The translations under genes and the position numbers were made by a program. 46,036 nucleotides of DNA from an uncultured Peptostreptococcaceae bacterium (GTDB taxonomy: Bacteria; Bacillota; Clostridia; Peptostreptococcales; Peptostreptococcaceae), in the NCBI GenBank assembly GCA_947072565.1, contig CAMTIM010000070.1, positions 1 through 46,036 on the forward strand. The letters run 5' to 3'. This document shows, piece after piece, positions 1 through 7,820 of this stretch (position 1 is its first letter; every line of letters starts with the position of its first letter). Under the pieces are notes generated by a model. The model saw nothing but the letters and a program-made list of their open reading frames with translations, was not told the origin of the DNA and searched no databases.

Positions 1-488
1 ATATAATTATATAAATCCAAATTATCTATAATTAATTGATAATACCTTTTTCTTTCATCTTCATCTTCTACATTATCATTAATGTATTGTGCTCCTATAA
101 TCAACTTATAAATATAGTTCTCCCAGTCAAATTTTTTCACAACTATATTTTTAAAATTACTATGACTCTCAGCAATTTCTGGATACTGTTCTAACAAGTA
201 ATCTCTTTTATGAACACAAAGTAGCGAATACCAAAACATTTCATCAAAATGAACATCACGATCTGTATCTAAATAATTATTTGATATTATTTCAAAAGCT
301 TCATGAAATAGCTTATTTTTTGTATCTTCATTACCTTTAGCTATGTATACAGGAAAACTTGGTGCTTCTTTAATAAACGCTATATTTCCCGTAAAATATT
401 CTTCTTTATTTTTTATATTATCATTAAGAAAATCATTATAAAATTCTTCTTTATTTATATAATTTTTCTTAAGTAGCCTAACTTCCAT
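1..488 (-). CDS. Unknown protein, third gene of GHKL operon (partial, 3' end missing)
   Basis: The reading frame is open from an ATG at 488 to the left edge, giving the first 162 residues of a protein starting MEVRLLKKNY. The ATG overlaps the stop of the upstream gene by one base (TAATG), so the two are probably translationally coupled. The visible part is acidic and lysine-rich, with no signal peptide or membrane segment, and I recognise no family. By position it is the third product of the XRE/GHKL operon and probably acts with those proteins. The C-terminal part, where an effector domain could lie, is outside the window. Confidence 0.75.
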   Translation of the reverse strand, partial: MEVRLLKKNYINKEEFYNDFLNDNIKNKEEYFTGNIAFIKEAPSFPVYIAKGNEDTKNKLFHEAFEIISNNYLDTDRDVHFDEMFWYSLLCVHKRDYLLEQYPEIAESHSNFKNIVVKKFDWENYIYKLIIGAQYINDNVEDEDERKRYYQLIIDNLDLYNY

Positions 489-1330
489 TACTTATATAAC
501 CCCCTTACTGCTGCTGTATATTTTTCTATTACTCTATCTGATATTAAATGAATAACTTCATCCATATTTTCCATACTAACATCTTTTATAGCCTTTGCTT
601 TCATTAGATTATATAGCTTTAAATCTAGACCATCTTCTGGTACATCTATATCATCTAAGTATACTACTTCACCATCTTCACTATTTGTGTGAATGAATTT
701 AAATATAGCTTTTTGCAGTCCCATATAAATATATGGATTGTTTAAAGTTCCACTTATATGTGAATCATTAAATTGTAGTTCTTCATTCTTATAATTAATT
801 ACTATTGTTTCGCTATTTAATTCTATCTTTATATCAGATTTTAAGCTTGAGTCTACTTTCTTTTCAAATAGATCCAATGGCTTTGATTGACTTCCATCAA
901 ATGTAACTACATTAGAAAATCCTAATACAGAGTTTTTAGGTACTACTATTTCATTTTTAAATTCATTATAAAAAGAATTTAAGTCCAGGTTTTGTTCAAA
1001 ATTAATTTCTTCTTTTGACTGTATTAATAATTGTAATACTGTTCTTTTACTTAGCGATATTCTAGACTTAGGGATATCTATATATTTTTGACCTAAATTT
1101 ATCTCAAAGAATTTATTATCTTTTGATTGTATTACTAATACTAACTTTGCATCATTTTTTCTAAGTAAATCTAAAATAAAATCTGAGTCAATGTCACAAT
1201 TTATTTCAAATTTATAGCCTTTTGTATTTTCATGTAAATCTATATCTAGTATAAAATTACTACTATCATAACTATTAGAGGTATTTGTTAGTATTGGATA
1301 AGGGAAGTTTGCATCTTTTTTATATATCAT
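488..1330 (-). CDS. Unknown protein, second gene of GHKL operon
   Basis: About 280 residues. I place the start at the ATG at 1330 (MIYKKDANFP) because a GGAGG ribosome binding site lies just upstream, inside the last codons of the ATPase gene, whose stop is at 1332-1334. The frame is open further upstream to 1354, but that start lacks such a site. The protein looks soluble, with alternating short beta-type stretches and no obvious catalytic motif, signal peptide or transmembrane segment. I do not recognise the family. The one-base gap to the ATPase and the TAATG overlap with the next gene indicate coupled translation and probably a shared complex. Confidence 0.8.
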   Translation of the reverse strand: MIYKKDANFPYPILTNTSNSYDSSNFILDIDLHENTKGYKFEINCDIDSDFILDLLRKNDAKLVLVIQSKDNKFFEINLGQKYIDIPKSRISLSKRTVLQLLIQSKEEINFEQNLDLNSFYNEFKNEIVVPKNSVLGFSNVVTFDGSQSKPLDLFEKKVDSSLKSDIKIELNSETIVINYKNEELQFNDSHISGTLNNPYIYMGLQKAIFKFIHTNSEDGEVVYLDDIDVPEDGLDLKLYNLMKAKAIKDVSMENMDEVIHLISDRVIEKYTAAVRGLYK

Positions 1331-1331
1331 C

Positions 1332-3233
1332 TTATACCTCCACATAGTATACAAATTTTAAAGCTCTATTGTATGATTCCTTTAGCTTCAATTGAATTTG
1401 TACTATACCTTTTTGTATTTTAATATCTTTTATTGAGTTCTTTGAAACTGTTAACGTATTCTTATTGGACATATCTGTTGCACTACTATAATTATCATTC
1501 ATATTAAATTCATTGGCATATTCTTTGCCCATACCATCAACTATAGATAGTGCTAAGTTACATTTACTAGCCTTTTTTATATCAGGACTTTGAGATAAGT
1601 CAAATTTAATATATTCTTTATCTCCAACTATCAATCTTTCTACAATTTCTGGATGAATGCTATAGCTTTCTAATTCTTTTTCGCTATCACCTTTTGTTTT
1701 TACTTTTCTAACTCTTGGTGGATCTGTAGGATCTTGTTTTTTCTTTGGATATTTGTTAGTTTTTTCTTTTTTCTTTCTTACTTCTGGATTTACTTTTACT
1801 ACTGTTGTTTCCTTATCTCCCTTACTCAATTTTATTGTAGGAGTAGATTTTGATAGATCTTTTTTAAATTGATTTTCTACTATATATAATAGATCTGATG
1901 TATTCATAGCTCCATCAGTAGGATTATTCTTTTTAACTGCTTCTTCTATTTCTTTTGTTATAGCTTTTACTAAGTTACTTATAAATCTTTTTGCATTACT
2001 TTGTAATTTTTGATCTTTTATATGTTCGTAAGAAAGCTCTGTATGAGATTCATTTTCTAATGATTTTAAAAACTCATCTTCTATTATTGATTGTGGTATC
2101 ATTACAGCATTATATGGCTTCCTTACATTATTTTTTATTTTTTTATCTTCTATTTTCATACCTATTGTTCTAATAATACCAACACGCCCACTAGGTATTG
2201 AATCATCATACTTGAAATATAGTTTAAAGTTATAATTAACTTTATCCTTATCTTGTATAGTTATTGTCTTTACATCTATATTTTCATAAGTATCAAAGTA
2301 TAGTGGTGTAAATATATCCTTAGTTTCACTTAGATCTTGAGTGTAGTAGTTGCTATCTTTGATATATTTTTTTATTGTTTTACTATTGATTTCTTTATCA
2401 TTTATAATTACTTCTAGCTTTTCTTCAATTATTGCTATGAAGAAACTATCACACACACTTCTTAATATTTCTCTTTCGTCATTGAATTGATCTCTTAAAT
2501 AAGGAATTATTATTTTTAATCCTCTTGTATCTTTTCTAAACACCTTATGAAAATTATTTTTGTATGGATGAAATTTAGTTTTATATTCTTCTATGGATCT
2601 CTCATCAGTAAAATATCCTGTTGAACGATAAAATCTATCCTCATATTTATGTTCAATTAATTGAACTGTACCTCCAAGGTGTTGATTTCCTTCTTCATCA
2701 CAGTTTGCAAAGTACATCATATATAATTCTGATGCAGCATTAGATGCTATTTTACCTATACCATGCGATCCACCTCTTGATTTTTCAACGCTTTGATCCT
2801 CTTCTTCTGTGTGAACGCCCTTATTGTAGGCATAGATACTCCATGTATCGCCTTTATTGTCGCTTTGACCGTTAACTGCACCTTTAAGACCTTTCGTGTT
2901 GCTATCTTCAAATGATATGTAATTTATTTCGTCTACATCCATTTTATTTTTCATATGTTGTATTGTTTCTTTTGTGTAACTGTTACGTCCTTCAAGAGCG
3001 TTTACTCTTTTTTTAATTTCACTAAGCCCAGGTATATATTCTTTTTCAACTTTACCTGTGTTTATTGTTACTATAACGGGTTTTGTACTACCAGGTAAGT
3101 TTCCATCTAGAGAATTTTGTATATTTTCTCTTACTAGCCCTGATATTCCATGGTTATAAAACCTTTCCAAAACCTTGTTGAATGTAGATTCTTCTATATA
3201 ATCAATTGGTCTAAATTTCCATAAATTACTCAT
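1332..3233 (-). CDS. GHKL-type ATPase (Hsp90/MutL/MORC-like), candidate defence protein
   Basis: 633 residues. The N-terminal third has the ATP-binding signature of the GHKL superfamily: an N-box around residues 35-43 (RENIQNSLD, with E36 and N40), a G1-type motif around 107-118 (ISFEDSNTKGLKG, with D110) and a glycine-rich G2 lid at 153-161 (RGGSHGIGK). A lysine-rich charged linker lies near residues 470-520, followed by a beta-rich C-terminal domain. Known GHKL proteins use ATP-driven dimer closure as a clamp or switch, and MutL/MORC relatives occur in restriction and other phage-defence operons. The gene starts 18 bases after the XRE regulator, with an AGAGGAG ribosome binding site, and is followed directly by two unknown genes. 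The ATPase call is solid; the defence role is inferred. Confidence 0.85.
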   Translation of the reverse strand: MSNLWKFRPIDYIEESTFNKVLERFYNHGISGLVRENIQNSLDGNLPGSTKPVIVTINTGKVEKEYIPGLSEIKKRVNALEGRNSYTKETIQHMKNKMDVDEINYISFEDSNTKGLKGAVNGQSDNKGDTWSIYAYNKGVHTEEEDQSVEKSRGGSHGIGKIASNAASELYMMYFANCDEEGNQHLGGTVQLIEHKYEDRFYRSTGYFTDERSIEEYKTKFHPYKNNFHKVFRKDTRGLKIIIPYLRDQFNDEREILRSVCDSFFIAIIEEKLEVIINDKEINSKTIKKYIKDSNYYTQDLSETKDIFTPLYFDTYENIDVKTITIQDKDKVNYNFKLYFKYDDSIPSGRVGIIRTIGMKIEDKKIKNNVRKPYNAVMIPQSIIEDEFLKSLENESHTELSYEHIKDQKLQSNAKRFISNLVKAITKEIEEAVKKNNPTDGAMNTSDLLYIVENQFKKDLSKSTPTIKLSKGDKETTVVKVNPEVRKKKEKTNKYPKKKQDPTDPPRVRKVKTKGDSEKELESYSIHPEIVERLIVGDKEYIKFDLSQSPDIKKASKCNLALSIVDGMGKEYANEFNMNDNYSSATDMSNKNTLTVSKNSIKDIKIQKGIVQIQLKLKESYNRALKFVYYVEV

Positions 3234-3251
3234 TACTTCTCCTCTTAAATA

Positions 3252-3803
3252 TTAATACTCTTTTATTTTTTCTTTTGCTTCTTCTAGTTTTAGTTTTAGT
3301 ACAAATTCTATTGTTTTATTTACTTCTTTGTAAAAATCTTCTCTAAACGTCTTTGTATCAATAACAACATCATCTATAGTATTATTTTTTTGAATTCTTT
3401 TTACGTATTCTTCATACTCAACATCTCTTAGCTTTTGATGAACACTATCCAATTTATCTAATGAGAAATTTTCTTTTAATATATTGTAGTCTGCTTTATC
3501 TCCTGCCCACTTGTCTAAGGTTTCTTTGTACTCCTTTTTTTGGGATACTTCTTTTGCAAATTTTATTCCTTCCTCGTATGGTTCAGCTGCTTTTATTTCC
3601 ATATTTAAATTAGGAGATAGCTCCCAAAGATCTATTTCTAATTCATCTATTATTTTTGTAAGTATTTCTAGGTTTGGTTCTCTTTGCCCTTGCTCATATT
3701 TTGCAATGGCATGTTTTGTTACACCTATTTTATTTGCTAGATCATTTTGTGTTAATTTTTTTCTTTTTCTAGCTTCTTTTACCTTTATCCCTATGTTTTG
3801 CAT
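3252..3803 (-). CDS. XRE-family transcriptional regulator leading the GHKL operon
   Basis: 183 residues. Residues 1-60 are a classic Cro/C1 helix-turn-helix (VKEARKRKKLTQNDLANKIG, then a recognition helix around VTKHAIAKYEQG). The remaining two thirds are a charged, helical, lysine/glutamate-rich domain that could dimerise or sense a signal; I do not recognise it. The ATG at 3803 follows a GGGTGAT ribosome binding site. A good promoter lies just upstream and the ATPase gene follows after 18 bases. It most likely controls its own operon, as small XRE proteins often do in defence loci. Confidence 0.9.
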   Translation of the reverse strand: MQNIGIKVKEARKRKKLTQNDLANKIGVTKHAIAKYEQGQREPNLEILTKIIDELEIDLWELSPNLNMEIKAAEPYEEGIKFAKEVSQKKEYKETLDKWAGDKADYNILKENFSLDKLDSVHQKLRDVEYEEYVKRIQKNNTIDDVVIDTKTFREDFYKEVNKTIEFVLKLKLEEAKEKIKEY

Positions 3804-3831
3804 TTTATCACCCTATATAATAATAACCCAT

Positions 3832-3861
3832 ATTGTACCATTTTTCCAATATTTTCTTCAA
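3832..3861 (-). promoter_or_regulatory. Probable sigma-A promoter of the XRE/GHKL operon
   Basis: Reading the minus strand, TTGAAG (3861-3856) and TACAAT (3837-3832) are separated by 18 bases, a good match to the housekeeping -35/-10 pattern. The -10 lies about 30 bases before the XRE start codon. It is recognised from sequence only. Confidence 0.55.
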
Positions 3862-3911
3862 ACAAACCCACTTTGTATTTCAATTGATTATTGAACTTAA
3901 TTGATATTAAA

Positions 3912-3946
3912 TACAATAAAAATGGCTATGACATTTTGCCATAGCC
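3912..3946 (-). terminator. Intrinsic terminator on the minus strand left of the IS element
   Basis: On the minus strand GGCTATGGCA and TGTCATAGCC form a 10-pair stem (one G-U pair) around an AAA loop at 3946-3924, followed by ATTTTTATT. It would stop minus-strand transcription coming from the transposon before the GHKL operon promoter. Confidence 0.65.
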
Positions 3947-3983
3947 TACATATATGAGTATAATCTTAATACGGTGAACTACA

Positions 3984-4004
3984 CACTTAGCTAAAGACTA
4001 AGTG
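3984..4004 (-). repeat. IS605 right-end subterminal hairpin / guide RNA 3' region
   Basis: A 7-pair perfect stem CACTTAG/CTAAGTG with a 7-base loop (ctaaaga) is followed by TGG on the plus strand. In IS200/IS605 elements such an imperfect palindrome is bound by TnpA at the right end and also forms the scaffold end of the TnpB guide RNA. A related hairpin occurs at 5845-5861. Confidence 0.6.
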
Positions 4005-4084
4005 GCTTCTTGGTCAATATGTCTAACGACACAAGTTTCTCCAAGCTATCAAGGTCACACCGACCTCTATATAATACCAATAGT

Positions 4085-5173
4085 TTATGCTATCAGCTTT
4101 TCTAAGTTCTTACTAGCATTTATATCCCTGTCGTGGTGTGAGTTACACTCTGGACAAGTCCATTCTCTTAGTCCTAAGTTTTTCACATCACTATTTTTAT
4201 ATCCACATTCTGAGCATAGTTGAGAACTTGCGTAGTTTGATGGAGCAATAACTATTTCTCTACCATACCATTTGGCTTTATATTCTAATAGAGTTCTAAA
4301 TTCATACCAAGATGCCTCACTTATAGCTTTCGCTAATTTGTGGTTCTTTTGCATATTACTTATTCTCAAATCTTCAATAGCTATAGATTGATTTTCTCGT
4401 ATTAGCTTAATTGATAATTTGTGTAAGAAATCTGCTCTTTGGTCTTTTATTTTTTGATGTAATTTAGCAACTTTAATTCTAGCTTTATACCTATTATTAC
4501 TGCCTTTTTTCTTTCGTGATAAGTCTTTCTGTAACTTAGCTAATCTTTTTTCAGACTTTCTAAGATGTTTAGGATTAGCCATTCTAAATCCGTCTGAACA
4601 TATTGCAAACTCCTTCAAACCAACATCCACACCGACTTTTTTATCTACCAAAGGTAATGTTTTTATTTCAGTTTCTACCAATATAGATATATAATATCTC
4701 CCACTTGGAGTTTTAGATATTGTACAAGATTTTATAGTTCCTTCAAATTGTCTATGTTGTTTTATTTTTATCTTACTTTTTAATTTAGGAACTTTGATAT
4801 ATCCATTCTCAATATATACAGTGCCTTTTTGATTATTAGTTGTGTAACTATGATGATTATTTTTCTTAGATTTGAACTTAGGAAATCCTACTGATTTATC
4901 TCTAAAAAAGTTTTTATATGCTTTATCTAAATTCATTTGCTCATTAGCTAATGCTAAACTATCAACTTCTTTTAGAAACTCAAACTCTTTTTTATACTGT
5001 GCAGGTGTAGGGTATTTCATTTGTTTTATATCTAAATCTTTATTTTCATCATAAGATTTTATCCTATCAGCTAACATTAGATTATAAATAAGTCTGCTAC
5101 ATCCAAATGTTTTAGCTAAATATATGGATTATTCTTCGTTTGGATATATTCTGTATTTATAAGCCTTTAACAT
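4085..5173 (-). pseudogene. tnpB: TnpB RNA-guided endonuclease, broken by a premature stop
   Basis: Read from the ATG at 5173, the frame begins MLKAYKYRIYPNEE, the usual TnpB start, but codon 15 is TAA (5131-5129), probably from CAA (Gln). The frame is then open for 347 more codons; an internal ATG at 5077 gives 330 residues. In that numbering the RuvC-like residues are D151 (GVDVGLK), E235 (IEDLRIS) and D318 (HDRDIN). The zinc finger is C288/C291 and C308/C311. TnpB cuts DNA matching a guide made from the right end of the element. All catalytic residues remain, but a product starting at 5077 would lack about 32 N-terminal residues, so activity is doubtful unless the stop is read through. Confidence 0.85.
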
Positions 5174-5194
5174 ACATTATACTCCTTTCTATCC

Positions 5195-5581
5195 TTAATT
5201 TTGGATATACTTTTTCAAAGTTTGAGAACTAACCTCGCCTATTGTAGAAACAAAATAACCGTCTGTAAAAAATGTTTTTTCTTTCCAAAAGTGTTTTCTT
5301 AGTTTGTCCCAAAATTCTTTCCATAGTCTAATAGTTGTTTGTTGTGTCAAAACTCTAACTATCATTAATGTAGAAACTTTAGGTTCACTTTCAATCATTA
5401 GGTGTATATGTTCTTTATCAACTTCAATTTCTAATATTTTGAAATCATACTTATTAGAAATATCAATCATAGTTGCTTTCACATACTCACCATATTGTAA
5501 CATAAGATGCTTTTTGTATTTGCAAACTAGAATTATATGATATCTCAATAAGAACTTACTGTGGTTTTTGCTTTGATACAT
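5195..5581 (-). CDS. tnpA: IS200/IS605-family Y1 transposase TnpA
   Basis: 128 residues. It has the HUH metal-binding motif (EHIHLMIE, H58 and H60) and the C-terminal nucleophile tyrosine in TLKKYIQN (Y125), with the usual spacing for single-domain IS200/IS605 transposases. TnpA cuts and joins single-stranded DNA at the hairpin ends of the element during replication. Its length is close to the family norm, although the C-terminal tail ends only three residues after the tyrosine, slightly short. The gene lies 22 bases before the original tnpB start. Nothing visible prevents activity. Confidence 0.88.
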   Translation of the reverse strand: MYQSKNHSKFLLRYHIILVCKYKKHLMLQYGEYVKATMIDISNKYDFKILEIEVDKEHIHLMIESEPKVSTLMIVRVLTQQTTIRLWKEFWDKLRKHFWKEKTFFTDGYFVSTIGEVSSQTLKKYIQN

Positions 5582-5680
5582 TTTCGTATCACCTCTAAAC
5601 CCAGAGTATCGTAAGATGATACCACTTGCAATAAGTTTATCTATGATTTATAATATTTTTCGGATGTAACTATTCTAAAA

Positions 5681-5821
5681 AATCATACAGGAATAGGTTA
5701 TGCAATAGATACATAACTTTATAACAAACTAAAAAAACTTTCAGATACAACAATAATACCAATATCTAAGTTATTGGATGAAGCAATAGAAAACTTATTA
5801 TCTAAGCATAATCAAAAGTAG
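5681..5821 (+). pseudogene. Remnant of a small ribbon-helix-helix protein gene
   Basis: On the plus strand, NHTGIGYAIDT is followed by an in-frame TAA (5714-5716), then LYNKLKKLSDTTIIP and SKLLDEAIENLLSK to a TAG at 5819-5821. The pattern (short beta strand, then two helices) fits Arc/CopG-type DNA-binding proteins. No start codon with a ribosome binding site is visible upstream and the IS605 left end lies close by, so the gene was probably truncated and then acquired the stop. The reading of the family is by eye. Confidence 0.5.
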
Positions 5822-5844
5822 CCTATCGGCAAGGCTTACATTCG

Positions 5845-5861
5845 CTAGGCTAAACACCTAG
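5845..5861. repeat. Hairpin resembling the IS605 right end
   Basis: CTAGG, loop CTAAACA, CCTAG, followed by TGG, has the same design as the IS605 hairpin at 3984-4004 (stem, loop ctaaaga, stem, TGG). It lies just beyond the stop of the endonuclease gene at 5874. It may be the end of a second, otherwise lost IS605-like element, or a terminator-like structure of the endonuclease gene. Confidence 0.4.
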
Positions 5862-5873
5862 TGGATTTACGCC

Positions 5874-6869
5874 TTAATACGTTAAATACAAATATTTACC
5901 TAAATAATCCTCTGATGATACATTTAACTTCATTGCTCTAGCTCCATAACTTGCGTATCCCTTGTATGGTAAATGGCATATATTAACCAAATCGTCCCAA
6001 TAATATATATCTAACCTATACTTTCTTCTAAATTTCTTAATTTTATCGCTTTGGCTACTCTTATCAAACACATGAAATGGCACACCTTTAATTTCAATAT
6101 ACTTATCTTCATTTATCAAATAGAAATCAGGTGTATATCTTTTTCCATTGTCCAATTTAAAGCACTTTGGCTCATATTCAAACTCTATATTATTTAAAAT
6201 CAAATAATTTGCATATATAACCTCGTATCCAGATCTACAATAAACTATTTCATCATTCTTTATGAAATACCAGTTTTTATTTCTGTTATTCTTAAATTTA
6301 ACTAATATATCCTCGCTCATTCTTTTACTACTCATTTCTTTTGCATAACATCCACAAGATGGAGTTTCTATTTTTAATAAATTCGAATATTTTCTTTCAA
6401 CTATATTTCCACATTCGCACTCACATACCATGTTATATACGTTTACATGTTTATCTTTTTTTATGTCTATAATTGTTAGCTTACCATGTTTTTCTCCGAC
6501 TTTTTTATATGCTTCTTTTTGATTTTGTTCCTTGTATTCACCAAAGTCCTTATAACATCCACAACTTCTAGTATCTCCACAATTTAAATATCTAGCTTTT
6601 ACTTTTGTGAAGTTTCCACAATCACATTGGCAAAGGTATACTCTTCTTCTGTCTGATGAATTTTCTAGACGTTTAATTACTTTTAATTTTTCAAATTGTT
6701 TACCCACTAAATCTTCATATTCTTTTTTAGTTGATAAATTGTGTTCATTTAATAGTCTAGCTAATGTAGATTTTGATACGTTTAAAATTTTTGTCATCTC
6801 TGCTCTTGTGCATCCTTTTTCTATCATATCTATAAATACATTTTTGCCTATTTTTATTCTTGGTCGCAT
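5874..6869 (-). CDS. HTH / zinc-binding / PD-(D/E)XK-like endonuclease, possibly phage or homing type
   Basis: 331 residues in three parts. Residues 8-45 look like a helix-turn-helix (MIEKGCTRAEMTKILNVSKS). Residues 78-175 contain two copies of a cysteine module, CQCDCG...SCGC (C80, C82, C84, C103, C105) and CECECG...SCGC (C149, C151, C153, C172, C174), likely zinc-binding. The C-terminal part has E216, then TPDF (D248) and YIEIKG (E259, K261), the spacing of a PD-(D/E)XK nuclease core. Similar layouts occur in phage-encoded and free-standing homing endonucleases; that assignment is inference. It sits between an IS605 remnant and a ribbon-helix-helix gene, and its stop overlaps the edge of an IS605-like hairpin region. 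Tandem 11-base repeats lie upstream. Confidence 0.7.
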   Translation of the reverse strand: MRPRIKIGKNVFIDMIEKGCTRAEMTKILNVSKSTLARLLNEHNLSTKKEYEDLVGKQFEKLKVIKRLENSSDRRRVYLCQCDCGNFTKVKARYLNCGDTRSCGCYKDFGEYKEQNQKEAYKKVGEKHGKLTIIDIKKDKHVNVYNMVCECECGNIVERKYSNLLKIETPSCGCYAKEMSSKRMSEDILVKFKNNRNKNWYFIKNDEIVYCRSGYEVIYANYLILNNIEFEYEPKCFKLDNGKRYTPDFYLINEDKYIEIKGVPFHVFDKSSQSDKIKKFRRKYRLDIYYWDDLVNICHLPYKGYASYGARAMKLNVSSEDYLGKYLYLTY

Positions 6870-6895
6870 AATCTCATGCTCCTTTTCATCAAGTT

Positions 6896-6925
6896 ATTCA
6901 TAGGTGATTCATAAGTGATTTATAG
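6896..6925. repeat. Tandem 11-base repeats upstream of the endonuclease gene
   Basis: ATTCATAGGTG, ATTCATAAGTG and a partial ATTTATAG follow one another without spacing, ending about 27 bases before the ATG at 6869. The 11-base period is one helical turn, which suits cooperative binding of a small regulator. The ribbon-helix-helix protein encoded divergently at 7004 is a natural candidate to bind here. Confidence 0.45.
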
Positions 6926-7003
6926 TTATGTTTTGTATAAGTCTCTTTTTAATAAGTGGTAATTTTTTCATCGGATTGGATATAATACATTTGAGGTGAT
7001 TGT

Positions 7004-7174
7004 ATGATAAATAAAGATGTAAATATTAGAACTACATTGACTATACCAAAGGATCTAAAGTCTCAATTAGAGCTTTTGGCTAAAGAAGATAATAGAAGTG
7101 TTAATAATATGATAATTAATATTTTAGATAAGTATATAAAAAGTGATATATGTACACATCAAAAGATGGAGTAG
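7004..7174 (+). CDS. Small ribbon-helix-helix (Arc/CopG-type) protein
   Basis: 56 residues from an ATG at 7004 preceded by TTGAGGTGATT (ribosome binding site GAGGTG). The product begins MINKDVNIRTTLTIPKDLK and continues with two helices (QLELLAKEDNRSVNNM, then IINILDKY), the standard ribbon-helix-helix plan: a strand for DNA contact and two helices for dimerisation. A TATAAT lies at 6981-6986. It is divergent from the endonuclease gene and may repress it through the repeats between them. A perfect 10-pair hairpin spans its stop codon (7166-7189). It could instead be an orphan antitoxin. Confidence 0.75.
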   Translation: MINKDVNIRTTLTIPKDLKSQLELLAKEDNRSVNNMIINILDKYIKSDICTHQKME

Positions 7175-7275
7175 ATTTTTCTACTCCATTGCAACAAAAT
7201 ATATTGTATTCCAACCATTGTATAATGTTTTGACACAGTTTTTTGATTATTTTACGATTTATCAAAGTAAATAGT

Positions 7276-7758
7276 TTATATATTTACTTTAATAACATTA
7301 TTACTAATATGTTCTAAAAATTTATTGAAATCGTCCCCTGATATATTAAATGTTTCTGTATTTATAGCGGGATGGAAATTAAGATTTTCACCATCTAACA
7401 ACTCACTATCTATCAATAACTCCACCTTGCTGTTTACATCATTTATAATGCTAAATGGATTTACACTTCCAGGTGTTACCTTTAACAATTCATACAGCTT
7501 ATCAGGTGTATCAAATGAAAGTCTAGTACTTCCTATCTGTGCTTTTACGTCCTTTAAGTTTACTGCTTTATCGTGTTTTGCTACTAGGAGATAGTTTGTG
7601 CTTTTGTTTGAGTTTTTTAGAAACAAGTTTTTACAGTGATAGCCTGGCATATCTTTAGTTACATCGTAGAATTCTTCTGCTGTAAATACTTCTTTATGTT
7701 TTAATGTTTTGTATTTTATATTTAGTTCATCTAGTTTTGTGTATATATCTTTTTTCAT
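7276..7758 (-). CDS. Prolyl-tRNA editing protein (ProX/YbaK-type deacylase)
   Basis: 160 residues spanning one YbaK/EbsC editing domain. Recognisable features are the early KHKEVFTAEE segment, CKNLFLK, the lysine of LLVAKHDKAVNLK, the LSFDTPDKL region and the TPGSVNPF and FHPAIN segments typical of the free-standing prolyl-tRNA editing family. Such proteins hydrolyse Ala- or Cys-tRNA(Pro) wrongly made by prolyl-tRNA synthetase. The length is normal for a single-domain member. It stands alone, downstream of the ascorbate PTS operon and the structured element at 7821-7897. A 65-base fragment of a second copy is found at 13188-13252. Confidence 0.88.
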   Translation of the reverse strand: MKKDIYTKLDELNIKYKTLKHKEVFTAEEFYDVTKDMPGYHCKNLFLKNSNKSTNYLLVAKHDKAVNLKDVKAQIGSTRLSFDTPDKLYELLKVTPGSVNPFSIINDVNSKVELLIDSELLDGENLNFHPAINTETFNISGDDFNKFLEHISNNVIKVNI

Positions 7759-7820
7759 TTATGTTACCCCCGTCTAAACATTTTGTTTACATATCATTTT
7801 ATATTAATTTCAAGAATTAT

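Larger units (their letters stand above)
3976..5640 (-). mobile_element. IS200/IS605-family insertion sequence (ends approximate)
   Basis: The element carries an HUH transposase gene (tnpA) followed by an RNA-guided nuclease gene (tnpB), both on the minus strand. Beyond tnpB is a subterminal hairpin at 3984-4004 (CACTTAG, loop ctaaaga, CTAAGTG) with the AAGCC...GTTCAC context typical of IS605 right ends, so the right end should lie near 3975-3980. The left end upstream of tnpA is less clear; imperfect palindromic sequence lies at about 5585-5630. Family members have no terminal inverted repeats and make no target duplication, so I give no exact boundary. The stretch from 4084 to 3976 is where the guide (omega) RNA of such elements is made. 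Confidence 0.75.

Noticed and set aside
3511-3894. A 127-codon plus-strand open frame opposite the XRE gene
   Set aside because: The minus strand has a recognisable Cro/C1 protein with promoter and ribosome binding site; the plus frame has neither.
6896-6925. Tandem 11-base repeats as a possible CRISPR start
   Set aside because: The units touch without spacers and number only two and a half; they look like operator sites.
7166-7189. Perfect 10-pair hairpin at the end of the small RHH gene as an intrinsic terminator
   Set aside because: No T-run follows on the plus strand, so I list it only as a hairpin within the gene entry.
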